This document shows, piece after piece, positions 29,217 to 37,894 of a stretch of 64,000 bases of DNA (within the stretch, counting starts at the first letter, position 1; the number at the start of each line of letters is the position of its first letter). The stretch is from contig NZ_MUZA01000023.1 of assembly GCF_021442385.1 (NCBI RefSeq), positions 24,561 through 88,560 on the forward strand, written 5' to 3'. The notes under the pieces are model-generated. The model was not told where the DNA came from. It worked only from the letters and a program-made list of their open reading frames with translations, and ran no database searches. A program made the translations under genes and the position numbers. The stretch is from Micromonospora sp. MH99. Lineage in GTDB: Bacteria > Actinomycetota > Actinomycetes > Mycobacteriales > Micromonosporaceae.

Positions 29217-30651
29217 AACCGACCCTTGGGGCCGTCGCCAGCCGCGCCACGTCCCGCAGCACCTGGTCCAGGCTGCCCGCGCCGGCCCAGCGCACGACTG
29301 GCACGCCGTGCTCCCGGAGCTGCCCGATCATGGTTTCCCGGTCCAGCCGCCACAGGCGGTACGCCACCTCGGCCCAACCCCGATCCTTCGGCGGCGTGAG
29401 GTTGGCCGGCAGCGTGTCGACCGCCACCACGAACCGGCCGGAGCGGGCCAGCCGCGCCAGCATCTGCGCCGACCGCTCGTCCAGCAGCGGGGTGAGGACG
29501 ACCACCAACGCGTCCGAGGAGAGCTGCTGCGGGCCGAAGACCTGGTCGTACGGCTCGTGCTGGGAGGCCTCGGCGCGTACGTCGAGCAGCCACTCCAGGA
29601 CGGTCAGGTACTGCCGGCGGCCGGCGGCGGCGCGCAACCGGCGGGCACCCGGCCCGTACTCCACAAGCGACACCCGGTCGCCCCGGTGCAGGTAGTGCTC
29701 GGCGATCGCCGCGGTGGCCCGCACTGTGGTGTCCAGCACCGACGCGGAGCCGTCCACACCGCCGGAGCGCCCGGCCTCGGCGAGCACGTCGAGCAGCACC
29801 ACCACCTCGGCGTCCCGGTCGGAGAGGGTGGCTGCCACGTGCAACTGCCGGGCGCGCAGCGACACCCGCCAGTCGACGCGGCGCAGCCGGTCACCGGGGG
29901 CGAAGATCCGTACGCCGGCCAGCTCGCCGCCCTCACCGGGCCGGCGGGAGTGGTGCGCGCCGACCAGGCCGGCGGCGCGGGGCATCGCCTCCACCGCCTC
30001 GAACGGTTCGGTACGCGGGTAGACCCGCACACCGACCGGCTCGGTGAACACCGCTCGGGAGACCAGCAGGCCGCCCGCCGCGGCGACCCGCGCGCCGGCC
30101 GGACCGACCGGATGCCGGCCCCAGCGCAGAGCCCGGCCGGCCAACTCCAGGTCCACCGCCTCGGCGGCCGGCAGCGAGGTCACGAACGGCCGATCGGCGA
30201 CGGAACGGCCGGTGCCGGGCGACGTGCCGGCAGCGGGCGGGGCGTCGGCGGGCGGGGCATCGTCGGCAGGGCCGGTGCCGGCGAACCCGGCACGGGCGAT
30301 CCGCAACCACGGCGAGACCCGGGACCGCACCACCACGAGGTCGTAGTCGATCGCGTCCGGGTTGCCGACGCTGACGGCCGCCGACACCTCGCCGCCCTCG
30401 ACGAGCGGTCCGTCGTCCCCGGCGGTGATCCAGACCTGCGGCAGCGTCGTGGGCCGGCGGCGCAGCGCGTACGCGGTGCCCAGCGCGAACGGGGCCGCCA
30501 GTACGACGAGATCGACCCGCCCCAGCAGGACCCCCGCCACCAGCAACAGGCCGGCGAGCAGCACCGCGCGGCCGAGCGCCGGGGTGGGCGCCCAGCCGGC
30601 GGCCGACTCCGGCTCGGTGGATCGCGGCGCGGGCGCGGTCGGGCCGGTCAT
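29209..30651 (-). CDS. DUF58 domain-containing protein
   Basis: 480 residues. Two N-terminal transmembrane helices (about residues 25-65), an Ig-like region, then the DUF58 core GEGGELAGVRIFAPGDRLRRVDWRVSLRARQLHV, followed by a vWA-like domain with a MIDAS-type VVVLLDVLAE. DUF58 proteins are encoded next to MoxR AAA+ ATPases and are thought to work with them in assembling or activating protein complexes. The start overlaps the MoxR stop by one base (TGATG), so the two are translationally coupled. Confidence 0.88.
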   Translation of the reverse strand: MTGPTAPAPRSTEPESAAGWAPTPALGRAVLLAGLLLVAGVLLGRVDLVVLAAPFALGTAYALRRRPTTLPQVWITAGDDGPLVEGGEVSAAVSVGNPDAIDYDLVVVRSRVSPWLRIARAGFAGTGPADDAPPADAPPAAGTSPGTGRSVADRPFVTSLPAAEAVDLELAGRALRWGRHPVGPAGARVAAAGGLLVSRAVFTEPVGVRVYPRTEPFEAVEAMPRAAGLVGAHHSRRPGEGGELAGVRIFAPGDRLRRVDWRVSLRARQLHVAATLSDRDAEVVVLLDVLAEAGRSGGVDGSASVLDTTVRATAAIAEHYLHRGDRVSLVEYGPGARRLRAAAGRRQYLTVLEWLLDVRAEASQHEPYDQVFGPQQLSSDALVVVLTPLLDERSAQMLARLARSGRFVVAVDTLPANLTPPKDRGWAEVAYRLWRLDRETMIGQLREHGVPVVRWAGAGSLDQVLRDVARLATAPRVGSR

Positions 30652-31658
30652 CAGCGCCGGAGCCCGCCGGCGGCGTAGCTGGGCAGCGCGCCGCTGGCCG
30701 GGGCGGGCGTGGCCTCCAACACCTCACCCACCACGAAGGCCGGGTCGACGCGGCGCAGCCACATCTCCGGGCGCAGGGTGATCCGGTGGGCCAGGGCGGG
30801 CGCCGCCACCTCCTTGACGTCCTCCGGCACCACGTAGTCCCGGCCGCCGAACACCGCGCGTACCCGGGACAGCAGCAGCAGCGCCAGCGAGCCACGCGGC
30901 GAGGCGCCGACCAGCACCGACGGATGTTCCCGGGTGGCCGCGGTCAGCGACACGATGTACCGGCCGATGGAGTCCTCCACCACGACGTCCTCCAGGGCGG
31001 CCTGCATCGCCCGCAGGGTGGCGGCGTCGACTACCGGTTTGATGTCCGCCTCCTCACGGCGGCGGCCCATCCGACGGCGCAGCACCTCCCACTCCTCCTC
31101 GTGCTCCGGATAGCCGAAGGAGACCCGCAGCAGGAACCGGTCCAGCTGCGCCTCGGGCAGCGGGTAGGTCCCCTCGTACTCGATGGGGTTGGCGGTGGCC
31201 AGCACGTGGAACGGCTCGTCCAGCTTGTACGTCACGCCCTCCACCGAGACCTGCTTCTCCTGCATGGCCTCCAGCAGCGCGGACTGGGTCTTCGGCGGCG
31301 TCCGGTTGATCTCGTCGGCGAGGAGCAGGTTGGTGAACACCGGCCCGGCCCGGAAGGCGAAGTCGCCGTTGCGCTGGTCGTACAGGAAGGAGCCGGTGAC
31401 GTCGGCGGGGAGCAGGTCCGGGGTGAACTGGAGCCGGCGGAAGTCCAGCCCGAGCGCCTGGGCGAAGGAGCGCGCGGTGAGCGTCTTTCCCAGGCCGGGC
31501 AGGTCCTCCAGGAGCACGTGCCCACCGGCCAGGATCCCGGCGAGGACCAGCTCCAACGCGTCCCGCTTGCCGACCACGACGGTGCCGACCGCGTCCAGGA
31601 CGGCTTGGGCCAGGCGACCGACCTCGGCGGCGGGCATGCTCCGGTCCACGTCGTTCAT
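30651..31658 (-). CDS. MoxR-family AAA+ ATPase
   Basis: 335 residues. Walker A is LLEDLPGLGKTLTARSFA (GLGKT), Walker B is NLLLADEINRTPPKTQSALLEAM, sensor 1 is VLATANPIEYEGTYPLPEAQLDRF and sensor 2 is GASPRGSLAL. These are the diagnostic MoxR blocks. It probably acts as a chaperone-like ATPase on the vWA-containing DUF58 partner. The ATG at 31656-31658 overlaps the upstream gene's stop by one base and has GGAGAAG at about six bases. A longer frame upstream is unlikely. Confidence 0.92.
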   Translation of the reverse strand: MNDVDRSMPAAEVGRLAQAVLDAVGTVVVGKRDALELVLAGILAGGHVLLEDLPGLGKTLTARSFAQALGLDFRRLQFTPDLLPADVTGSFLYDQRNGDFAFRAGPVFTNLLLADEINRTPPKTQSALLEAMQEKQVSVEGVTYKLDEPFHVLATANPIEYEGTYPLPEAQLDRFLLRVSFGYPEHEEEWEVLRRRMGRRREEADIKPVVDAATLRAMQAALEDVVVEDSIGRYIVSLTAATREHPSVLVGASPRGSLALLLLSRVRAVFGGRDYVVPEDVKEVAAPALAHRITLRPEMWLRRVDPAFVVGEVLEATPAPASGALPSYAAGGLRR

Positions 31659-32242
31659 CAGATCTTCTCCAGTTCGGCGACGATCACCGCGAGATCGCGC
31701 GGCGACGGGGGGCGGCGGGGCGGGGATTCCAGGAACGTCCACAGCCGGTCACCCAGCAGGGCACGGGCGCGGACCGGGTCCGACTCGCGGGTCACGGCGT
31801 GCTTCAGGCGCAGCCGTTCGTCGGCCAGTTCCGCGAGCCGGGGCAGGATGACCCCGGTGAAGCGTTCGGGTCGCGTCGTGGACCAGTCCAGCGGGAGTTC
31901 CCAGCCGTTGATGGCGGCGCGCAGCGCGTCCCGGGCGCTCCAGTTCCAGGTGCCGTCGTCGTACTGGGACACCGGAGGACGGGACCTCGCCGCCGGTGGC
32001 GGCGCGAGCGCGGCGGCGATCCGGCGCACCCCCGACACCGCGAACACCCCGGCCACCAGGATCACCAACGACACCTGCAGACCTACCGCCCGCAGGCCCA
32101 CGACCAGCACGGCGACCACTGCGGCGTTGCCGGCCAGGGCGCGGAAGACGCGCCCGGCCCGGCCACCCTGCTCCCGGTCGTCCTGCCTCGGCCGCTCCTC
32201 CTCGAAGGCGAGCAGGTCGTCGATGCTGGCGCTGCCGCTCAC
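31658..32242 (-). CDS. Membrane-associated protein in the MoxR operon
   Basis: 194 residues. Two adjacent hydrophobic stretches (NAAVVAVLVVGLRAVGLQVSL and VILVAGVFAVSGVRRIAAAL, about residues 38-75) are followed by a cytoplasmic domain with WNWSARDALRAAINGWELPLDW. No known family motif is recognised. It lies between the DUF4129 and MoxR genes with tiny gaps or overlaps, so it is probably a structural part of the same system. Confidence 0.7.
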   Translation of the reverse strand: MSGSASIDDLLAFEEERPRQDDREQGGRAGRVFRALAGNAAVVAVLVVGLRAVGLQVSLVILVAGVFAVSGVRRIAAALAPPPAARSRPPVSQYDDGTWNWSARDALRAAINGWELPLDWSTTRPERFTGVILPRLAELADERLRLKHAVTRESDPVRARALLGDRLWTFLESPPRRPPSPRDLAVIVAELEKI

Positions 32243-32264
32243 CGGCCCACCGTCCCCGGCCCGT

Positions 32265-33074
32265 TCACGACGACACCCCGCGGGCGCCCGTCGTCACGAT
32301 GGTGAGTTCACCGCGGAGCCGCCGCAGCGCGGCGCGGGCCTGGTCGCGGGTGCTCTTGTCGACCTCGCGCGTGGCGTACCGGGCCTCGCGGTAGACGTGC
32401 GCGAACTCGGCCAGCACGTCGGCGCTGACGATCGCCGGGACCCCGGTCGACTCATCACCCCGCAGCAGCCGGGTGACCAGGTCGGTCGGGGTGTCGCCGG
32501 GAAGCCGGGGAACACCGGCCGCAGCGGCGGCCTCCTCGAGGCGTACCCAGCAGGCGATCACCGCGACGCGCGGATCGGTGGCCTGGTCGTCCAGCTCCAC
32601 CAGGACGGCGTCCAGGGCGGCGACCACTTCGCGGGCGGTGCCCTCGGCCGTACGCCGGGCCCGCTGCGCCGGCAGCGCCCGCGAGGTGCGGCGCAGCGCG
32701 CCACGCAGCAGGATCCAGCTGAGATAACCCAGCACCGCGAGGATCGCCAGCCCGAGCAGAGCCATCGCCACGGTGGCGATCCACTGCGGGATGTGCGCCT
32801 GCGTGGCCTCGCCGGCGTCCCTCGGCTCGACCGGGATCGACGGAGGCGGCGACGGCGTGTCCGTCGGATATTCGGGCACCCAGGGGACGTTCTCCGCGGC
32901 CGGCGGGATCTGACTGGCGCCGATCGACGAGTGCGCCGACGCCAGCGCGGCGGCCGCGAGCAGCGCCGCCACCGCACCCACCGGCCACCATCGGCGCAGC
33001 AGGCCGAGCACCGGACGGACCACACCCGACCCGGCGACCGGGGACGGTGTGGGCGGGCGTGCTGCGCTCGTCAT
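32265..33074 (-). CDS. DUF4129 domain-containing membrane protein
   Basis: 269 residues. An N-terminal membrane helix (PVGAVAALLAAAALASA), an extracytoplasmic Pro-rich loop (about residues 50-95), a second helix (IATVAMALLGLAILAVLGYLSWIL) and a cytoplasmic C-terminal DUF4129 domain with the typical CWVRLEEAAAAAG and EFAHVYREARYATREV. DUF4129 proteins accompany MoxR/DUF58 and often transglutaminase-like proteins; none of the latter is seen here. The ATG at 33072-33074 is preceded by GGGGTGG. It starts 20 bases after the UDG stop. Confidence 0.82.
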   Translation of the reverse strand: MTSAARPPTPSPVAGSGVVRPVLGLLRRWWPVGAVAALLAAAALASAHSSIGASQIPPAAENVPWVPEYPTDTPSPPPSIPVEPRDAGEATQAHIPQWIATVAMALLGLAILAVLGYLSWILLRGALRRTSRALPAQRARRTAEGTAREVVAALDAVLVELDDQATDPRVAVIACWVRLEEAAAAAGVPRLPGDTPTDLVTRLLRGDESTGVPAIVSADVLAEFAHVYREARYATREVDKSTRDQARAALRRLRGELTIVTTGARGVSS

Positions 33075-33094
33075 CGCCACCACCCCACGCGTTC

Positions 33095-33835
33095 TCAGTC
33101 CACTTCGGCCAGCTGCTTGGCCCGGCCGAAGACATCGTCCAACATCCCCGGTGTCAGCCGCCCGGTGAAGGTGTTCTGCTGGCTGACGTGATAGCAGCCG
33201 AGCAACTCCGGCACGGCCGCGCCGGACCAGTGTGCCCCATGACCGAACGCCGGTCGCGGGCTGGGCGGGCGCTGCCCGTACACCTGGCGCAGCACCGGCC
33301 ACCACGCGGCCCAGGCGAACGCGCCCAGCGCGACCACGACGCGCAGGGTGGGCCGGATCAGCGTGACCTCGCGGTGCAGCCAGGGCGCGCAGGTGTCGCG
33401 TTCATCCGGGGTGGGTTTGTTGTCCGGCGGGGCGCAGCGGACGGCCGAGAAGATGCGGGTGTCGCGCAGCGCCAGCCCATCGTCGGCGGAGACGCTGGTC
33501 GGCTGGTTCGCCAGCCCGGCCCGGTGCAGGGCCGCGAAGAGCACGTCACCCGAGCGGTCGCCGGTGAAGATCCGGCCGGTGCGGTTGCCGCCGTGCGCGG
33601 CGGGCGCGAGCCCGAGGATGGCGATCCGCGCGTCGGCGGGGCCGAAGCCCGGCACCGGTCGACCCCAGTACTCCTGGTCGCGGAAGGCGGCCCGCCGGGT
33701 GCGGGCCACCTCCTCCCGCCACCGGACCAGCCGCGGACAGGCGAAACAGTCACTGACGGCCGCGTCGAGGTCGGCCAGGTCGGTCGCCCGCGCGGCGCGG
33801 GCGACGACCTGGTCGGGGGTACGCGACTCAGCCAA
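33095..33835 (-). CDS. Uracil-DNA glycosylase, family 5 (UdgB-like)
   Basis: 246 residues. The family-5 motif is [25 protein letters not shown], which lacks the polar Asp/Asn catalytic residue of other UDGs, and the C-terminal motif is [12 protein letters not shown]. Cysteines in CFACPRL, plus later Cys residues (CAPP, CAPW), suit the [4Fe-4S] cluster of this family. It removes uracil and related lesions from DNA in base excision repair. The start is TTG at 33833-33835, overlapping the last eight bases of the upstream dienelactone hydrolase gene, so translation is coupled. Confidence 0.85.
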   Translation of the reverse strand: MAESRTPDQVVARAARATDLADLDAAVSDCFACPRLVRWREEVARTRRAAFRDQEYWGRPVPGFGPADARIAILGLAPAAHGGNRTGRIFTGDRSGDVLFAALHRAGLANQPTSVSADDGLALRDTRIFSAVRCAPPDNKPTPDERDTCAPWLHREVTLIRPTLRVVVALGAFAWAAWWPVLRQVYGQRPPSPRPAFGHGAHWSGAAVPELLGCYHVSQQNTFTGRLTPGMLDDVFGRAKQLAEVD

Positions 33836-34514
33836 GTTTGGCCCGGAAGAGTTCGAGGGTGCGGGCCCAGGCGCTGGCGGCGGAACGCTGGTCGAACGCC
33901 TCCGGCCGGTCGTCGTTGAAGAACGCGTGCGAGGTGCCCGGGTAGTCGTACAGCTGGCAGGTGCCGCCGGCCTCCTCGATGGCCCGCCGTGCGGTCTGCA
34001 CACCGTCGGCAGTCGAGGTGCCGTCCTCTTCGGAGCAGTGGATGACTGCCGTCTTGCCGGCGTAGTCGACCCAGTCGGGGCGCATCGACTCCCAGGGCAG
34101 CACCGGATAGAAGCCGGCGGTGGCGACGATCCGCTCGGAGAGCGTCGCCGACCAGAGGGCCAGGCTGCCGCCGGCGCAGAACCCGACGGCGCCGACCTTG
34201 CCGGCGACCTCCGGCCGCCCCGCGAGGTAGTCGGCGGCACCGGCGATGTCCTTCGCCGCCTCGTCCATCCGCATCGACAGCAGCAGACGCTGCGCCTCGT
34301 CCGGCTCGCTGGTGGTCTCACCGTGGTAGAAGTCGGGGGCGAGGGCGACGAAGCCGGCCTCGGCGAACCGGTCCGCGACCGACCGGATGTGCGGGACGAG
34401 ACCCCACCACTCCTGGATGACGATGACGGCGGGGCTGGTCGTGCCGCTGGCGGGTATCGCGAGATACCCCTCGCTCGTACCCCCGTTGCTGCGGTAGCTC
34501 ACCATGTCGCCCAT
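33828..34514 (-). CDS. Dienelactone hydrolase family protein
   Basis: 228 residues. Alpha/beta hydrolase with the cysteine nucleophile in [11 protein letters not shown] (GxCxGG), the family EWWGL glutamate in [14 protein letters not shown], and the catalytic histidine in GTSHAFFND. It cleaves dienelactones or related esters, but many members have unknown substrates. The ATG at 34512-34514 has AGGAGG seven bases upstream. First gene of the run leading into UDG and the MoxR cluster. Confidence 0.9.
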   Translation of the reverse strand: MGDMVSYRSNGGTSEGYLAIPASGTTSPAVIVIQEWWGLVPHIRSVADRFAEAGFVALAPDFYHGETTSEPDEAQRLLLSMRMDEAAKDIAGAADYLAGRPEVAGKVGAVGFCAGGSLALWSATLSERIVATAGFYPVLPWESMRPDWVDYAGKTAVIHCSEEDGTSTADGVQTARRAIEEAGGTCQLYDYPGTSHAFFNDDRPEAFDQRSAASAWARTLELFRAKLG

Positions 34515-34661
34515 CGGCCGTCCTCCTAGCGGTCAGTCATCGTTGGCTGGTCGCCCAGTGGTCCTACGTGCCGGTAGCCTGCCATGCCGCGCCTCCGCCG
34601 GGAAGACGCCGGAACAGTGGCATTCACCTCCTGTTCGCCGGGCAGTGACCGGGAGTACGCC

Positions 34662-34694
34662 GACGGCGGCGGGGAACACTCCCCCGCCGCCGTC
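34662..34694 (-). terminator. 13-bp hairpin after the LppU-like gene
   Basis: GACGGCGGCGGGG (34662-34674) pairs with CCCCGCCGCCGTC (34682-34694); the loop is 7 nt, and the stem begins 33 bases after the stop at 34727. Confidence 0.75.
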
Positions 34695-34726
34695 ATCGGT
34701 CTCTCAGCTCGGTCTGACCTTTTCGG

Positions 34727-35209
34727 TCAGGCCTTCTTGGTCAGGCAGAGCACGTAACCCTTCTTGCCCGACTCGATGCTGTAGAAGACGTACCCCTCCT
34801 GGTCTTCCTTGAAGAACTCGTTGCAGGTGGTGTCGGCCTTGGCCTGAGCCTCGGTCTGCCCGTCGATCCGGCCCACCACGCTGTAAGCGGCGTCGGTGGA
34901 GGTGCACTCGACGACCTTGGCGCCGTCGACCTCCTCCTCCTTGGTGCCCTTGATCTCGGGCAGTTCCGCGATGCAGTCACCGGCCTTGGCGTCGGCCGTC
35001 TCGTCCTTGTTCACGAAGTTGCCGATCGCCGCGCCGAGACCGAACTTCAGGCCGGCGACGACGAGAAACACGACGATCGCGCCGATGATGCCGAGCGCCT
35101 TCTTCCCACCGGACTTCTTCGCCTCCGGCTCGGCCGGGGGCGGCGTCTCGACGGCCGGCTGCTGCGGCGCGGCGTCGGACGCGGGGGGCGGTGCGACCTG
35201 CTCTGACAC
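34727..35209 (-). CDS. Single-pass membrane protein with LppU/SCO3897-type domain
   Basis: 160 residues. A Pro/Ala/Glu-rich cytoplasmic N-terminus (about residues 1-32), basic KKSGGKK, one transmembrane helix (ALGIIGAIVVFLVVAGLKFG), then an extracytoplasmic domain of about 95 residues with four cysteines (GDCIAELPEI, VVECTSTDA, TTCNEFF and YVLCLTK), the pattern I associate with the LppU/SCO3897 family. It has no lipobox. Function is unknown. It stands alone, with its own terminator. Confidence 0.72.
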   Translation of the reverse strand: MSEQVAPPPASDAAPQQPAVETPPPAEPEAKKSGGKKALGIIGAIVVFLVVAGLKFGLGAAIGNFVNKDETADAKAGDCIAELPEIKGTKEEEVDGAKVVECTSTDAAYSVVGRIDGQTEAQAKADTTCNEFFKEDQEGYVFYSIESGKKGYVLCLTKKA

Positions 35210-35339
35210 GGGGGTTCCTTCCGAGGGGTGGATGAGCAGACGACACCGTAACGATCATTGATTTCCGGCGTCGCCCCGCTCGCCTCGTCCGTTCAGCTAT
35301 TTCCCAGCATCGTGTGCATGATGTGGTTCACATCGCCCG

Positions 35340-36353
35340 TCAGCTCGTCGCGGTAGGGGTCGGGCCGCCACTCGGTGTGACGCTCGGCGTCACGCTCGGG
35401 CTCGCCGAAGTCGCCGAAGGGGTCGGAACCGCGGGGCTTTCGCTCGGCGTCGACGTGTTGGTCGGCTGCGGTCCGCTCGTCGGCCGGCCGGGCATACCCG
35501 GGCCCCGCGGTCCGAAGGGCGCCTGGTCCGGGCAGTACGGGTACGCCCGCAGCAGCGGGTTGCCGTAGGCCGCGGCGGGGTCGGCGCAGTCCGGATAGCC
35601 GAGTCGGATCGGGTTGCCGTTCTCGTCGAAGAGCCGGGCGTTCTCCACCAGCCGACCCTCGCTGTCGTAGACGAAGACGTCCCTGATCCGGTCGTACGGG
35701 TTGTCGACCGACGTCGGGTCGTAGCCGTAGTCGCCGTAGCGCATCCGGTCCTCGGCCTGCATCAGGGCGGAGAGCGCGAACACCACAAGCACCGCGCTGC
35801 CGACCTGCAACGCCGACCGTGGCCAGCGACTCAACTGACCGGATCGGCGACCGAGCCAGATCGAGGCGAGCACGAAACCGACCAGCAGGATCAGGCCGGC
35901 CAGCAGCTCCCCACCGAATCGGGGCAGCAGGCCGAAGCTGCCACCCGTGGTGATCACGGTGACCAGCATCGCCGCCAGATAGCCGCGCAGCACCCACCAA
36001 CCCGGGCGCAGCAGCCCGAGGAAGTCGCTGGCCGTCGCGTACCCCAAAGGTGGGCCGAGCCGGGTGTCGATCGCGCGCAGCCGGCCGCGGAGCCGGACCA
36101 CTGCGGTGGCGACCCGCTGGTCGAGGTTGCGCCCACCACCCACGCCGACGCCGGCGGCGGCGCGCAGCTCGGCGGCGTACGTCTCCGGCTCGCCCAGCCG
36201 CTCGACGAGGGTGCCCTCGGCCTCGGCGGCGACCTCGGTGAGATGGTCGGCGAGATCCTCGGTCAGCTCGTTGAGCCGGTCGGGCGGCAGGTCGGCCAGA
36301 GCGGCCCGGACCCGCGCCACGTAGTCGGTGATCTCCTGCTCCGTGACGGTCAT
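35340..36353 (-). CDS. HAAS-domain membrane protein paired with a PadR regulator
   Basis: 337 residues. The N-terminal about 75 residues match the HAAS/DUF1700-like domain that typically follows a PadR gene (RVRAALADLPPDRLNELTEDLADHLTEV, then RLGEPETYAAELRAAAG). Four or so transmembrane segments follow (LRGYLAAMLVTVITTGG, LLAGLILLVGFVLASI, ALQVGSAVLVVFALSAL), then an extracytoplasmic tail ending in a Ser/Thr/Pro-rich stretch. The start ATG overlaps the PadR stop (ATGA), so the two are co-translated. It probably senses or effects an envelope-related signal under PadR control; the exact role is unknown. Confidence 0.8.
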   Translation of the reverse strand: MTVTEQEITDYVARVRAALADLPPDRLNELTEDLADHLTEVAAEAEGTLVERLGEPETYAAELRAAAGVGVGGGRNLDQRVATAVVRLRGRLRAIDTRLGPPLGYATASDFLGLLRPGWWVLRGYLAAMLVTVITTGGSFGLLPRFGGELLAGLILLVGFVLASIWLGRRSGQLSRWPRSALQVGSAVLVVFALSALMQAEDRMRYGDYGYDPTSVDNPYDRIRDVFVYDSEGRLVENARLFDENGNPIRLGYPDCADPAAAYGNPLLRAYPYCPDQAPFGPRGPGMPGRPTSGPQPTNTSTPSESPAVPTPSATSASPSVTPSVTPSGGPTPTATS

Positions 36354-36682
36354 GCCGCCAGCCCCCGATCGTCGAGCAGAGTGTCCATTGTGGTGGCGAA
36401 CGAGCGCCAGAGCTTGCCGGAGCGGGTCAACTGGTCACGCCCGGCCGCGTTGAGTGAGTAGTACTTGCGGTGCGGGCCGGTTTCGCTCGGCACGACGTAC
36501 GTGGTGAGCAGGCCGGCGGCGAAGAGACGGCGCAGCGTGCCGTAGACCGAGGCGTCGCCGATCTCCTCCAGGCCGGCCTCGCGGAGCCGGCGCAGGATGT
36601 CGTAACCGTAGCCGTCCTCCTCCTTCAGGACGGCCAGGACGGCCAGGTCGAGCACGCCCTTCAACAACTGTGTGGTGTCCAC
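36350..36682 (-). CDS. PadR-family transcriptional regulator
   Basis: 110 residues. The winged helix has the PadR signature VLDLAVLAVLKEEDGYGYDILRRL and the wing ASVYGTLRRLFAAGLLTTYVVPSETGPHRKYYSLNAAGRDQL, and C-terminal helix 4 mediates dimerisation. The start is GTG at 36680-36682, seven bases after the TAGTGT -10 box, so the mRNA should be leaderless; a TTG at 36703 lies inside the promoter and is unlikely. The palindrome at 36683-36706 overlaps the -10, predicting autorepression. It is overlapped by, and co-translated with, the HAAS gene. Confidence 0.88.
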   Translation of the reverse strand: MDTTQLLKGVLDLAVLAVLKEEDGYGYDILRRLREAGLEEIGDASVYGTLRRLFAAGLLTTYVVPSETGPHRKYYSLNAAGRDQLTRSGKLWRSFATTMDTLLDDRGLAA

Positions 36683-36719
36683 GCATTGCACACTAGTGCG
36701 CAATGCGCAGTAGCGTCAA
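36683..36719 (-). promoter_or_regulatory. PadR promoter with overlapping operator palindrome
   Basis: On the minus strand TTGACG (36714-36719), an 18-nt spacer and TAGTGT (36690-36695) form a good promoter whose start point falls at the GTG. A 24-bp near-perfect palindrome (36683-36706, half-site GCATTGCACACT, 11 of 12 pairs matching) covers the -10 and the start region. Confidence 0.7.
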
Positions 36720-36785
36720 CGATTCCGCCCCGACGGGCGCGTCCGGTTTCAGATCAACACGACGTCGGTCAAGGGCGGTGGTGGC

Positions 36786-37727
36786 CTACTGGAGGCTCCA
36801 GGCGATGCCGTCGAGGATGTCGTGCTCGGAGGCGACCACCGAGGGCATCCCGGCCCGCTCCATGATCACGCGGAGCACGAGCGCGCCCGCCCCGATCACG
36901 TCGGCCCGGCCCGGGTGCATCACCGGGATCTCCAGCCGCTGCGCGCTGGTGCGGGACAGCAGGTCCGCGGTCACCTGGGCCACCGCCTCGTACGACACCC
37001 GGGCGTGGTGGATGCGCTCCGGGTCGTACTCCCGCAGGCCCGCAGCGATGGCGACCACTGTGGTGACCGACCCGGCGAGGCCGACCAGGGTGGCGGCCTC
37101 GCGGCCGGGCACCGCCGCGAGCGCCCGGTCCACGACGGCGGCGATGTCGGCCTCAGCGGCCGCAACCTGCTCCGGCGTGGGCGGGTCGCCCGGAAGGTGC
37201 CGCTCGGTCATCCGGACGCAGCCGATGTCCACGGAGATGGCCGACCGCACGCCGCCGGCGCGGTCACCGACCACGAACTCGGTGGAGCCACCGCCGATGT
37301 CGACCACCAGGAACGGCTCCACCGCGTCGGCGGGCAGCCCGCGCACCGCGCCGGTGAACGACAGCCGGGCCTCCTCGTCGCCGCTGACCACCTCGGGCTC
37401 GACCCCGAGGGTGGCCCGCACCATCTCGGTGAAATCGGCCGCGTTCGAAGCGTCCCGGGAGGCCGACGTGGCGCACATCCGCACCCGCTGGGCGCCCAAC
37501 TTCTCGATGTCCGCGGCGTACGACGCCAGCGCCACCCGCGTCCGCTCGATCGCCTCCGGCGCCAGCCGGCCCGTCCGGTCCACGCCCTGCCCGAGCCGGA
37601 CGATCTCCATCCGCCGGGTCACGTCGGTCAGCGGAGCCTGCGGCCCGGCCGACTCGTCGGGCAGGTCGGCGACCAGCAGTCGGATCGAGTTGGTCCCACA
37701 GTCGATGGCCGCCACACGCGTCGTCAC
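36786..37727 (-). CDS. ppx: Ppx/GppA phosphatase (exopolyphosphatase)
   Basis: 313 residues. ASKHA-fold phosphatase with the phosphate-1 motif AAIDCGTNSIRLLVADL, the phosphate-2 region VVDIGGGSTEFVVG and the adenosine-like motif GLAGSVTTV. Members remove terminal phosphate from polyphosphate or pppGpp. The short single-domain form, as in actinobacterial Ppx2 (Rv1026, from memory), suggests exopolyphosphatase without the HD domain. The ATG starts at 37727. Last gene of the conserved eno-ftsB-DUF501 block, here with an argA-like gene inserted. Confidence 0.9.
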   Translation of the reverse strand: MTTRVAAIDCGTNSIRLLVADLPDESAGPQAPLTDVTRRMEIVRLGQGVDRTGRLAPEAIERTRVALASYAADIEKLGAQRVRMCATSASRDASNAADFTEMVRATLGVEPEVVSGDEEARLSFTGAVRGLPADAVEPFLVVDIGGGSTEFVVGDRAGGVRSAISVDIGCVRMTERHLPGDPPTPEQVAAAEADIAAVVDRALAAVPGREAATLVGLAGSVTTVVAIAAGLREYDPERIHHARVSYEAVAQVTADLLSRTSAQRLEIPVMHPGRADVIGAGALVLRVIMERAGMPSVVASEHDILDGIAWSLQ

Positions 37728-37798
37728 CCGGCAACCCTACGACAGCCACCCGCCGGGGCACCGACGCGATCGGCGGGACGGGCCGGCTGGTCGCCGAC

Positions 37799-37846
37799 GA
37801 GCGTGATGCCTCTGTGTCATCTTGATGCCGCACAGGCATCACGCTC
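37799..37846. repeat. Intergenic palindrome C
   Basis: GAGCGTGATGCCT (37799-37811) pairs perfectly with AGGCATCACGCTC (37834-37846); after a two-base bulge GTG/CAC extends the stem. It lies between the argA-like gene and ppx, both on the minus strand, and may terminate argA transcription. Confidence 0.6.
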
Positions 37847-37894
37847 AACCGAGTGACCGACCCCGACAGCTCGACGCCGCACGCGGCCGGGCCG

